A DNA stretch of 6,975 nucleotides from a bacterium (lineage in GTDB: Bacteria > JAMCPX01). Positions 1 through 6,773 of the stretch are shown here, piece after piece (positions within the stretch are counted from its first letter, which is position 1; each line of letters opens with the position of its first letter). Under the pieces are notes generated by a model, which was not told the origin of the DNA, did not search any database, and saw only the letters and a list, made by a program, of their open reading frames with translations. A program made the translations under genes and the position numbers. Location of the stretch: contig JAKAHI010000067.1 of NCBI GenBank assembly GCA_021815065.1, positions 1 through 6,975 of the forward strand. Reading direction: 5' to 3'.

Positions 1-1
1 G

Positions 2-1336
2 CACCTCGATGAATGGGTAGCAATGGCGTATATGCTTACGCTTACCATTTTTCTCCCTTTTTTCGGAAGGCTCGCAGACATGTTTGGAAGAAGCAGGATG
101 TACAATCTTGGTTTTGTCATTTTTACTATAGGTTCTGCATTATGCGGCATGGCGCCGAACATAGAATTTATGATTATTGCACGGGTGATCCAGGCAATCG
201 GCGGCGGATTGCTGCAGGCGAACTCGGTCGCAATCATAACTCAATGTTTCCCGTCAAAAGAGCTCGGGAAGGCCATCGGTATTCAGGGTGCTGTGCAGGC
301 GATTGCCATGTCAATAGGTCCGTTTCTTGGAGGACTCCTTATAAATCTGAACCTCTTCGGTACAAAATGGCGTTCCATTTTTTACGTCAATGTCCCGGTC
401 GGGGTTCTTGGAACACTCGCAGCGTTGTACATATTACCGAGGGACAAGAGAGCAAAGATCAAAGAAAAAATGGATTACATCGGAAGCATTACCTTTGCTG
501 CCGCATTATTGTTTCTCGTGCTGGCCTTGAACGAAGGACGGAAATTGGGCTGGGAATCAGATACGATTGTCACGTATCTTGTATTATTCATTATCTTTTT
601 CGGCATATTCATTGTCCGCGAGTTAAGATTTAAATATCCTATGATGGATTTCAAATTATATAAGATATATGACTTTACAGCCGGAAATATCACCGGGTTC
701 TTTTCCTATTATGTCCTGTTCGGTATTCTGTTTATCATGCCGTTCTATCTCGAAAATATAGCGAGATTTTCAGCATTTACGGCAGGCTCGTTATTAACCC
801 CCATACCCATTACTATGTCTATCGTTGCCCCCATTGCAGGTGCACTCTCCGACAAGTATGGCCCGCCCATCATGACTTCCATTGGTATGTTTATATGTTC
901 TCTTGCATCTTTCTGTATGATCTTCTCCGGCAGGAGCCCTGATGTTGCTGTACTGCTCATTGAATTTACTGCACTGGGATTGGGGATGGGACTATTCACC
1001 CCGCCGAACAACAGCGCTGTTATGGGAAGTGTTCCTGAAGAAAGACTGGGGAGTGCGGGCGGCATTCTGAATATGATGCGGGCAAGCGGAAGGGTGTTCG
1101 GTATAGATATTTCCGGACTCATCCTTATGTCGGTAACAGCAGCGTATCTGGGCAGGAGAGGCTATCTTCACGTGGACCTGAGCGGCGTACCTCATCAGCT
1201 CCGGGAAACCGGGTTTATGCACGGGTTTGTTATAGTCATTATTACCTACACGGTCCTCAATTTCGTTTCAGCGGTACTTTCTATAACCAAGAAGGGCAGG
1301 GTGAAGATGGCGAAAGAGCATTTTCTTTCGGAATAA
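2..1336 (+). CDS. MFS transporter, DHA2 (EmrB/QacA-like, 14-TM) family, 5' truncated
   Basis: Inner-membrane drug/proton antiporter type of the major facilitator superfamily, probably exporting a small hydrophobic compound; the substrate cannot be read from sequence. The frame is open from base 2 (HLDEWVAMAYMLTL...), so the start and probably TM1 lie outside the window and 444 residues are visible. The opening resembles the TM1-TM2 region of DHA2 proteins. It is followed by motif A (GRLADMFGRSR, visible residues ~22-32), then ARVIQAIGGGLLQ and the antiporter motif C region (SIGPFLGGLL). Alternating hydrophobic segments continue to the C-terminus, consistent with a 14-TM protein of about 500 residues. 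The internal ATG at 23 is not the real start, because it would remove part of a conserved segment. It converges with the kinase/BON gene, 26 bp away. The upstream neighbours that often accompany such pumps (TetR/MarR regulator, HlyD-type adaptor) would be off the left edge. Family call is firm; specific function unknown. Confidence 0.93.
   Translation, partial: HLDEWVAMAYMLTLTIFLPFFGRLADMFGRSRMYNLGFVIFTIGSALCGMAPNIEFMIIARVIQAIGGGLLQANSVAIITQCFPSKELGKAIGIQGAVQAIAMSIGPFLGGLLINLNLFGTKWRSIFYVNVPVGVLGTLAALYILPRDKRAKIKEKMDYIGSITFAAALLFLVLALNEGRKLGWESDTIVTYLVLFIIFFGIFIVRELRFKYPMMDFKLYKIYDFTAGNITGFFSYYVLFGILFIMPFYLENIARFSAFTAGSLLTPIPITMSIVAPIAGALSDKYGPPIMTSIGMFICSLASFCMIFSGRSPDVAVLLIEFTALGLGMGLFTPPNNSAVMGSVPEERLGSAGGILNMMRASGRVFGIDISGLILMSVTAAYLGRRGYLHVDLSGVPHQLRETGFMHGFVIVIITYTVLNFVSAVLSITKKGRVKMAKEHFLSE
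1311..1330 (+). terminator. Possible hairpin terminator overlapping the end of the MFS gene
   Basis: A perfect 7-bp inverted repeat, CGAAAGA / TCTTTCG, with a 6-base loop sits in the last codons of the transporter gene. It is followed on the plus strand by an A/T-rich run (GAATAATTTATTTATC) and further T-rich sequence through 1366. This is the only stem-loop I can find near the convergent gene ends. The stem is AT-leaning and there is no uninterrupted T tract directly after it, so it is at best a weak intrinsic terminator. The repeat could also be chance within the coding sequence. I found no convincing terminator for the opposite-strand operon ending at 1363. Confidence 0.25.
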
Positions 1337-1362
1337 TTTATTTATCTCTTTGTCCGGTTTTT

Positions 1363-2190
1363 CTATAAGATTACGTCGTCATTGATGTAATAATTTACGC
1401 AGCCGCAGTCCATGGTTTTGACCTCCGGCATTTCTTCGACAAGTGATTTTATTCTGCCCGCATGCTCGGAATTCCGTACCCTGCCGCTCACCCGGACATT
1501 GCCATTCTTGACCATGACATTCAGCATGTAGTTTTTTGTCGTATCGTCAGACGCAAGCTTCGCTTTTATCTGGCTCTCGAGGGTGAGGTCTGCTATGGCC
1601 CTTTTTGAATTCTCGGTAAGCTGGAATTCCGGAGCTGTCGTCATGACGGCTATCATATCGCATGCCGTTTGTATGCTCGTATCATTCAAATTGATTATAA
1701 CGTCGTACAGTGAGGGATCTTTCCAATCTATGTCGTAGAGGAACTTTGTCCATTGTTTCCTGTATTTGTCCATTTTTTTGATATACGGTATCGCCTCTTC
1801 CCGGGTAATCTTGTTGTGTTCCATGGCAAAGAGTATCCGCTGTTCCATACTCGCTATGACCTTGACCTTGATGACCGGGCACGCATTTTTCAAGAGAAGG
1901 TGGCCTGCATGTCCGTCATACACAATGTTATCGTTTTTTGCCTGTTCACAGAGCGTCGCTTGTATATAAGACAGGTAGCGGAACCTGTCGATATTCAACG
2001 ATAGCCGTTCTTTGATGGCAGGTTTTGTTTCCATGGCTGTTATGAGCTGGTTTTCGGAAATGCCGTACTTTTCAGCGGCTTCCACAAGGATCTCCCTGCT
2101 GACCGGTTTATACCCGAGTTTTTTTGCGAGACATTCGGCGAGTTTTTCTCCGCCGCTGAACGTTCCTCTTGATATGGTTATTATGGACAT
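1363..2190 (-). CDS. Cytidylate-kinase-like protein with C-terminal BON domain
   Basis: 275 residues, no signal peptide or membrane segment, so probably cytoplasmic. Residues 1-185 resemble the cytidylate-kinase-like family (Cytidylate_kin2). The match includes ITISRGTFSGGEKLAECLAK near the N-terminus, SREIL at ~31-35, IVYDGHAGHLLL at ~89-100 (family form is usually GRGA...LL), and a C-terminal part with KYRKQW...DWKDPSLYDVIINL at ~142-168. Residues ~200-268 resemble a BON domain (LESQIKAKL...VMVKNGNVRVSGRVRNSEHAGRIKSLV). The loop that would be Walker A has Glu15 where a kinase has its phosphate-binding Lys, with Lys16 one place on, so NMP kinase activity is doubtful. It is not the housekeeping Cmk, which has a GxxGxGKG loop. 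An AAGGAG ribosome site lies 10 nt before the ATG. It is the last gene of the operon, 34 bp after pdxJ, and convergent with the transporter. Family calls are good; biological role unknown. Confidence 0.85.
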   Translation of the reverse strand: MSIITISRGTFSGGEKLAECLAKKLGYKPVSREILVEAAEKYGISENQLITAMETKPAIKERLSLNIDRFRYLSYIQATLCEQAKNDNIVYDGHAGHLLLKNACPVIKVKVIASMEQRILFAMEHNKITREEAIPYIKKMDKYRKQWTKFLYDIDWKDPSLYDVIINLNDTSIQTACDMIAVMTTAPEFQLTENSKRAIADLTLESQIKAKLASDDTTKNYMLNVMVKNGNVRVSGRVRNSEHAGRIKSLVEEMPEVKTMDCGCVNYYINDDVIL

Positions 2191-2224
2191 GGCCGGTTAT
2201 CTCCTTCGATCAGATTTTATGAAT

Positions 2225-2947
2225 CTATAACCTCGAATTGATCTTATCTTTCATTTCTCTCACGGCGGACATAATACCGGTAAATACTGCCCTTGCTATG
2301 ATTGAATGGCCGATGTTGTACTCCGTTATCGCGTCTATTCTTATTATTGGTTCTATGTTGAGATAAGTAAGCCCGTGCCCCGCCGCTATGCCAAGCTTTA
2401 GTTTTTCCGCAGTAATAACCGCGTTGACTATTTGTTGAATATTCGTTTCAAGCTCTTTGCCCGTTTTTGATTCACTGTACCGCGCTGTACTTATTTCGAT
2501 TACATCGGCGCCTACCCGATGGGATGCTTTCACCTGGTCGAGGTCGGGATCTATGAAAAGGCTTACCGTGATATCCGCATCGTGAAACAACCGTATGTAT
2601 TTTTTAAACGATTCCATGTTCAGGGCAACTTCGAGTCCTCCCTCGGTGGTAAGCTCTTCCCTGCGTTCCGGCACCAGCGTCACGGTATCCGGTTTTACGT
2701 CGAGTGCAATCTTTATCATTTCCTGTGTCGGAGCCATCTCAAGGTTTAGCTTCGTTTTGACGATCTTCCGTGCAAGCTCAAGGTCCCTGTCCTGGGTATG
2801 CCGTCTGTCCTCTCTGAGATGCATAACGATACTGTTCGCGCCGGCAAGCTCTATGAGGCTTATTGCAGATACCGGATCGGGTTCGCTGGTTTTTCTCGCC
2901 TGCCGTATGGTTGCTATATGATCGAGATTAACACCAAGTTTCTTCAT
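2225..2947 (-). CDS. pdxJ: Pyridoxine 5'-phosphate synthase PdxJ
   Basis: Cytoplasmic TIM-barrel enzyme that condenses 3-amino-2-oxopropyl phosphate (1-amino-acetone 3-phosphate) with 1-deoxyxylulose 5-phosphate to give pyridoxine 5'-phosphate, the last ring-forming step of DXP-dependent vitamin B6 synthesis. Full length at 240 residues. Diagnostic stretches are LGVNLDHIATIRQAR (4-18), HLREDRRHTQDRD (43-55), LNLEMA (67-72), LVPERREELTTEGG (91-104), AGHGLTYLNI (189-198) and YNIGHSIIARAVFTG. The catalytic residues known from E. coli (His45, Glu72, His193) correspond to His43, Glu70 and His191. One oddity is EISTARYS at 151-158, where the family normally has E-(L/I)-H-T-G-x-Y. An AAGGAG site 9-10 nt upstream lies inside the last codons of the diguanylate cyclase gene, only 6 nt before this ATG, so the two are co-transcribed and probably coupled. 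The acpS gene that often follows pdxJ is absent here; a kinase/BON gene follows instead. Confidence 0.98.
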   Translation of the reverse strand: MKKLGVNLDHIATIRQARKTSEPDPVSAISLIELAGANSIVMHLREDRRHTQDRDLELARKIVKTKLNLEMAPTQEMIKIALDVKPDTVTLVPERREELTTEGGLEVALNMESFKKYIRLFHDADITVSLFIDPDLDQVKASHRVGADVIEISTARYSESKTGKELETNIQQIVNAVITAEKLKLGIAAGHGLTYLNIEPIIRIDAITEYNIGHSIIARAVFTGIMSAVREMKDKINSRL

Positions 2948-2953
2948 GGTTCG

Positions 2954-5050
2954 TCACTCCTTTGACCCTATAATATCATATATTGTCGTTCTATTCCTAC
3001 CATTTTCTTTGGATCCATACATCCCCTTGTCCGCGTGGAGTATGAGTTCGTCTTTGTTCTTGGCATCTTCCGGCATGGAAGATATTCCGATACTGATGGT
3101 AAACTTCATGGCTTCACCCGTATCTGATTTCATGGCAGATGTCTCGATTTTTTTTCTCAGCCGTTCCGCTGTTTTATACGCACCCTTTGCATCCGTACTC
3201 GGCAGGAGGATACAGAATTCTTCGCCGCCGTATCGTGCCGCATAATCCACATCCCTTATGGTCTGCATGATGATTTCCGATAGTTTTTTTAATACTCTGT
3301 CACCCTGAGGATGTCCGTGGGTATCGTTTAATATCTTGAAATGATCGATATCTATCATGAGTAATGCCAGAGGTTTGTTGTACCTGATAGCCTCTTTGAT
3401 CTCTGTCTCCAGGTACTCCTGAAAATGCCGGTGATTGTGCAGGTTGGTGAGACCGTCTGTTATGGCTAATTTGCCGAGTTTATCGAAGAGGATCGAGTTA
3501 TACAATGAAATGGAAACCTGATTGATAAGCGTGTCCAGGATTATGCTTATCCGTTCATTTATGGTGCTTTCCATGAACAAAACTATGAGTCCCACTTCTT
3601 CCATCTTTCCTCGCAGCGATATGATGGCAGTATATTTGAGGGCTTTGTCCGGCGTATAAAGATTGTACAATGCGGGATACAGGAGCTTTATCTGGGATGT
3701 CATGACCTGCGAGTTTACCGACAACTGGTTTTCCAGTATTCCGTCATGCATGGGTTCGGTGTCGATGAATAAATCTTTACCGACAATATCTTTATCGATG
3801 TTCTGCGTGAAAACTATATCAAAACTTCTGTGCTCATTCTTTGTTGCAAAAATACCCGCGCTGGCACTGGTGATTCTTATGATCTCACTGAGGGATGCTT
3901 TCGCTATATCTGACGCATCGATATGATGGGAAAGGGTTCTTACGAAGGTATACATGGCGCCTTTCTCATACATATCGTACCGTAATTTATACTGTAGTTC
4001 TATGTTGTCCATCAGATCGATAATCTGATTCGATATTACCGTTAACAGTTTTATGTGTTCGTCTGTGAAGGCCTGCACCTCAAGGCTATCGACACAGATT
4101 ATACCTATGATATCATTTGCCCGCACAGCAGGCACAGCCAGGAAAGACTTAATGCCTTCATTCCTGGTGTAGTAGGGTATGTCCTTGATGTCGCCTTTTA
4201 TCTCGTTGAGGAGCATGCTTTTCTTATTTTTCAATATCCAGCCTATATAGGGATCATCCGTCGACAGCGGTTTATCCATAGTTATCCATTCGCTGTTCGA
4301 GGATATTTCCCTGCCTTTCAATTTCATGTCGTTATCGGTAAGGTAGAGGATCACGGTGAACGCGTGTATCGTCGAGCGTAGCGTATCAACGATATTGAAC
4401 AACCTTTCATTGAGCATGACCATAAGTCTGTTTTTTTCCTTCTTCAGGCCGTCGTCAGAAATAATTTCAGAGTATTGTACGGAATCGACCTTTCCCCCCG
4501 GTTTCAGGCTGAACTCTACAGGTGCCTCCTGGAGCGTGGCTATCTTGTTTTTCAGCCGGTCTATTATCTTTCTTTCATATGCCACCAGCAACCCTATGGT
4601 TATGACCGATATCATGGAAACGATGGAATAAAACAAAAAACGGCCGTACGGCGTTGAAGAGACATAATCCTTTGTTAAGAACAATACTGCCGCGTATACT
4701 ACGGTGATAATCCCATCGGCCATACCGAACAATAATGTTATAAGACTGAATATCAGGTATATGGAAGAATAAGCGTTGAAGCGGAAGGTAAGCTCAATAT
4801 AAGCAAGCATTACCATGAAGGCAGCAACAATGAGCAGCGAAAGCATGGTATTTTTTATATTCTGCGGAATTTTAGTCGCTATGTAAGAAGTAATCGAAAA
4901 GATAAAAAAGAGAGCTATAAAGATCAGAAATAATATATTGTTGTAATCACTGCCATAACCTATGCCGAATAGATAACAGGCAGAAGTGGCTGCAAGCATA
5001 AGGAAGAACAGGAATATGATAAAAATATGTTTCTTCTTAAGATTCAGCAT
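2954..5050 (-). CDS. Membrane diguanylate cyclase with GAF-type sensors and GGDEF domain
   Basis: 698-residue sensor enzyme predicted to make cyclic di-GMP from two GTP. The N-terminus has about five hydrophobic segments (~8-28, 38-58, 68-88, 95-125, 138-158) with few long loops, so it looks like an integral membrane sensor rather than one with a periplasmic domain. A charged linker (~159-210) leads to a GAF domain (~210-350, including SFLAVPAVRANDIIGIICVDS), then a second, more divergent GAF-like region (~365-520). The GGDEF domain (~525-690) looks catalytically complete: ITDGLTNLHNHRHF (530-543), metal Asp567 in MIDIDHFK, guanine contacts Asn575 and Asp584, and GGEEF at 608-612. Arg599-Asp602 (RDVD) lies exactly five residues before GGEEF and forms an I-site, so product feedback inhibition is expected. 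No EAL or HD-GYP domain is present. The start is 18 nt after the ftsB-like stop and lacks a good ribosome-binding site; the ATG was chosen because it keeps the first membrane helix. Confidence 0.95.
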   Translation of the reverse strand: MLNLKKKHIFIIFLFFLMLAATSACYLFGIGYGSDYNNILFLIFIALFFIFSITSYIATKIPQNIKNTMLSLLIVAAFMVMLAYIELTFRFNAYSSIYLIFSLITLLFGMADGIITVVYAAVLFLTKDYVSSTPYGRFLFYSIVSMISVITIGLLVAYERKIIDRLKNKIATLQEAPVEFSLKPGGKVDSVQYSEIISDDGLKKEKNRLMVMLNERLFNIVDTLRSTIHAFTVILYLTDNDMKLKGREISSNSEWITMDKPLSTDDPYIGWILKNKKSMLLNEIKGDIKDIPYYTRNEGIKSFLAVPAVRANDIIGIICVDSLEVQAFTDEHIKLLTVISNQIIDLMDNIELQYKLRYDMYEKGAMYTFVRTLSHHIDASDIAKASLSEIIRITSASAGIFATKNEHRSFDIVFTQNIDKDIVGKDLFIDTEPMHDGILENQLSVNSQVMTSQIKLLYPALYNLYTPDKALKYTAIISLRGKMEEVGLIVLFMESTINERISIILDTLINQVSISLYNSILFDKLGKLAITDGLTNLHNHRHFQEYLETEIKEAIRYNKPLALLMIDIDHFKILNDTHGHPQGDRVLKKLSEIIMQTIRDVDYAARYGGEEFCILLPSTDAKGAYKTAERLRKKIETSAMKSDTGEAMKFTISIGISSMPEDAKNKDELILHADKGMYGSKENGRNRTTIYDIIGSKE

Positions 5051-5068
5051 TATGTGGAAACAGCGCTT

Positions 5069-5386
5069 TTATTTCTCTTGGGGGGCTACCGGCGAAAACT
5101 GAGGAGCACTACGGTCATTTTTTTTGAGGTAGACTACTACATCATCTTTTTTCACCATACCAAGCTCTTCGCGCGCTATCTTTTCGATATACAAGTTATC
5201 AGACTGCAATAAATTTATTTCTGCTGCACTGTCGTTTTTTTCCTGCAGTAACACCTGATTCTTTGCATCGGTCCGTGCTATATTTTTTTTGATTTTCCAC
5301 AGATCGTATACGCCGCCGTGCGATGCCGTAACGTATACTGCCATTCCTATAATGAGAAGCAATAGAAATCTATAAAACCACTTCAT
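5069..5386 (-). CDS. ftsB: FtsB/DivIC-family septum formation initiator
   Basis: Small bitopic division protein of 105 residues. In well-studied bacteria this family forms a complex with FtsL and FtsQ/DivIB that activates septal wall synthesis. Visible architecture: a short cytoplasmic tip, one membrane helix (~5-21), a coiled coil (~28-65), and the family signature LYIEKIAREELGMVKKDDVVVYL (split as LYIEKIAREELG at 65-76 and MVKKDDVVVYL at 77-87), then a proline-containing tail. The ATG at 5386 overlaps the ctpA stop as TGATG, one base shared, which implies translational coupling. An upstream in-frame TTG at 5389 is possible but less likely. A GGGAGG site exists but is 18 nt from the ATG, with a small inverted repeat between. 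The family name is secure. Calling it FtsB rather than DivIC rests on the Gram-negative character of the other genes, since there is no neighbouring eno or ftsL to confirm it. Confidence 0.88.
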   Translation of the reverse strand: MKWFYRFLLLLIIGMAVYVTASHGGVYDLWKIKKNIARTDAKNQVLLQEKNDSAAEINLLQSDNLYIEKIAREELGMVKKDDVVVYLKKNDRSAPQFSPVAPQEK

Positions 5387-6711
5387 CAATTTGTAACGGT
5401 GTTACCTCCCTGTAAAGCAGTGAAAAGATGGATACCTTTCAGTATATCGAGAGCGCGTTTTATCTCACTGTCATTCAACAGATCCTCGGTTGTTTTTGTT
5501 TCCTTGAGCTGTTCATGCGGCAGTTTGTTTTGTGCCGGGAAATGCCCTTCGAGGTCCTTTTCTTTAACGCCGAAAATATTCTGGGATTCCTCTTCTACGA
5601 CCTTTTCTTCATGCATGGTTATGTTGGGCTGTATTCCCTCAGCCTGGATGGATTTTCCGTTCGGCGTGTAGTAAAGGGCAGTGGTAAGCCGCAGTGCCGA
5701 GCCGTCTTCCAACGGAATGATCGTTTGGACGGATCCCTTGCCGAAGCTTGGCGTCCCGACGATTATGGCTCTGTGGTGATCCTGCAGCGCACCGGCTACG
5801 ATTTCAGAAGCACTTGCCGTACCTCCGTTAATGAGTGCTACTATGGGATAATCGGGTTCGACGTTTTTGCCGCTCGCCATAAACTTCAATTGTTGATCCG
5901 GAAGTCTCCCCTTCGTGTATACAATGAGGCCGCTCTTAATAAAACGGGAGGCGACATCGACTGCCTGATTGAGCAATCCGCCGGGGTTATTTCTCAAATC
6001 GAGTATTATACCTTCGACGTTATTGCCTGTTTTCTTATGTATCTCATCAAGGGCCTTCATGAGTTCGCTGTTTGTCGTTTCCTGGAATTGAATAATCCTT
6101 ATGTATCCATAATGCCCGTCGATTACGTCATATTTGACACTCTTGATCTTTATAATCTCTCGGGTGAGCACAAACGTCTTGGGCTGCTTCATTCCTTCCC
6201 GAAAAACGGTTATTTTGACTTTGGTGCCGCTCGGCCCGCGTATCATCTTGAGGTCCTGTTCGAGGGTGAGGTCCCTTGTTGGTTTGCCGTCAATCATGAT
6301 GATTTTATCGCCGTGCTCTATGCCTGCCTTTGCAGCAGGGGTATCTTCTATGGGAGCTATGACCGTCAGTATGCCGTCCTTTAAGGTGATGGTCATTCCT
6401 ACTCCGCCGAATTGTCCCTGGGTACTTACTTCTAGGTCTTTATATTCACTGGGCGTCATGAAGCCTGAATGAGGGTCGAGAGAATTGATCATGCCCTTTA
6501 ATGCGCCGTATATGAGTTTCTTTGTACTTACCTGTTCTACATAATCTTTCTGGACCTTGTTCAGAACGGATGTAAACAGCCCGAGTTCTTCGTAACGGCT
6601 TTCACTGCTTTGCGGCTGTTCCTTGTTTGCTACGATTTTTGCTGCAAATGCCGATGTAACTGCAAGAATAAGAACTACTATCAACCAGCCCCGCATCGTT
6701 TTCGGTTTCAT
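5386..6711 (-). CDS. ctpA: C-terminal processing protease CtpA (S41 family, PDZ)
   Basis: Membrane-anchored periplasmic serine protease that trims or degrades envelope proteins from their C-termini; in several Gram-negatives such enzymes control murein hydrolases. With the start at 6711 it has 441 residues: an uncleaved-looking signal anchor (~9-24), a helical segment with FTSVLNKVQKDYVE (~46-59), DPHSGFM (~79-85), a PDZ domain (~95-173, starting near GQFGGVGMTI), and the S41 core with GIILDLRNNPGGLL (~234-247). The Ser/Lys pair is visible: NGGTASASEI places the nucleophile at Ser300, and PSFGKGSVQ gives Lys325 and Gln329, matching the 25-residue Ser-Lys spacing of the family. The tail after ~370 is charged and poorly conserved. 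The 6711 ATG was chosen over in-frame ATGs at 6738 and 6861 because it has GGAGG five bases upstream, begins MKPKTMRGW before the anchor, and lies downstream of the predicted promoter. It is the first gene of the operon and overlaps the ftsB-like start. Confidence 0.96.
   Translation of the reverse strand: MKPKTMRGWLIVVLILAVTSAFAAKIVANKEQPQSSESRYEELGLFTSVLNKVQKDYVEQVSTKKLIYGALKGMINSLDPHSGFMTPSEYKDLEVSTQGQFGGVGMTITLKDGILTVIAPIEDTPAAKAGIEHGDKIIMIDGKPTRDLTLEQDLKMIRGPSGTKVKITVFREGMKQPKTFVLTREIIKIKSVKYDVIDGHYGYIRIIQFQETTNSELMKALDEIHKKTGNNVEGIILDLRNNPGGLLNQAVDVASRFIKSGLIVYTKGRLPDQQLKFMASGKNVEPDYPIVALINGGTASASEIVAGALQDHHRAIIVGTPSFGKGSVQTIIPLEDGSALRLTTALYYTPNGKSIQAEGIQPNITMHEEKVVEEESQNIFGVKEKDLEGHFPAQNKLPHEQLKETKTTEDLLNDSEIKRALDILKGIHLFTALQGGNTVTN
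5393..5410 (-). promoter_or_regulatory. Distant ribosome-binding site with spacer hairpin for the ftsB-like gene
   Basis: On the minus strand, GGGAGG (5405-5410) lies in the last codons of ctpA, 18 nt before the ATG at 5386, too far for normal use. Between them is the inverted repeat GTAAC-ACC-GTTAC (5393-5405), which includes the last G of the site. If this 5-bp stem forms in the mRNA, the GGGAG would be about six bases from the ATG, a normal distance. The repeat is seen directly; the spacing role is inference and the stem is weak. Confidence 0.3.
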
Positions 6712-6716
6712 TTTTT

Positions 6717-6721
6717 CCTCC
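6717..6721 (-). promoter_or_regulatory. Ribosome-binding site deciding the ctpA start
   Basis: GGAGG followed by AAAAA and then ATG (6711). This is the only one of the three candidate in-frame ATGs (6861, 6738, 6711) with a proper Shine-Dalgarno site, so it fixes the start of ctpA and removes 50 residues from the longest open frame. Confidence 0.8.
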
Positions 6722-6744
6722 GTATTCGGTTTATTCATTTTTAT

Positions 6745-6773
6745 ATCATAACGCCTCTTTGTTGAAAAGACAA
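6745..6773 (-). promoter_or_regulatory. Sigma70-type promoter of the ctpA operon
   Basis: Reading the minus strand, TTGTCT (6768-6773, 4 of 6 to the -35 consensus) is followed by a 17-base spacer and TATGAT (6745-6750, 5 of 6 to the -10 consensus). Transcription would start near 6737-6739, giving a leader of about 27 nt before the ctpA ATG at 6711. It is the only well-formed promoter I found upstream of the five-gene minus-strand cluster and probably drives all of it. Confidence 0.65.

Noticed and set aside
13..633. A 206-codon plus-strand open frame in another frame over the transporter
   Set aside because: Overlaps the strongly conserved MFS frame and has no membrane pattern or family resemblance; a shadow frame.
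2948..2956. Cyclase and pdxJ also lie in one frame, separated by TGA CGA ACC, a readthrough-prone context (TGA followed by C)
   Set aside because: pdxJ has its own strong AAGGAG site and a complete, normal N-terminus, so independent initiation explains it fully.
2965..2990. TATGAT/TATTAT-like sequences on the minus strand just before pdxJ, as a possible internal promoter
   Set aside because: They encode the conserved end of the cyclase gene and I found no matching -35 hexamer at a suitable distance.
5428..6384. A 318-codon plus-strand open frame antisense to ctpA
   Set aside because: It has no ribosome site, lies entirely opposite a well-conserved protease, and its translation resembles no family I know. 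It looks like a mirror of the ctpA codon pattern.
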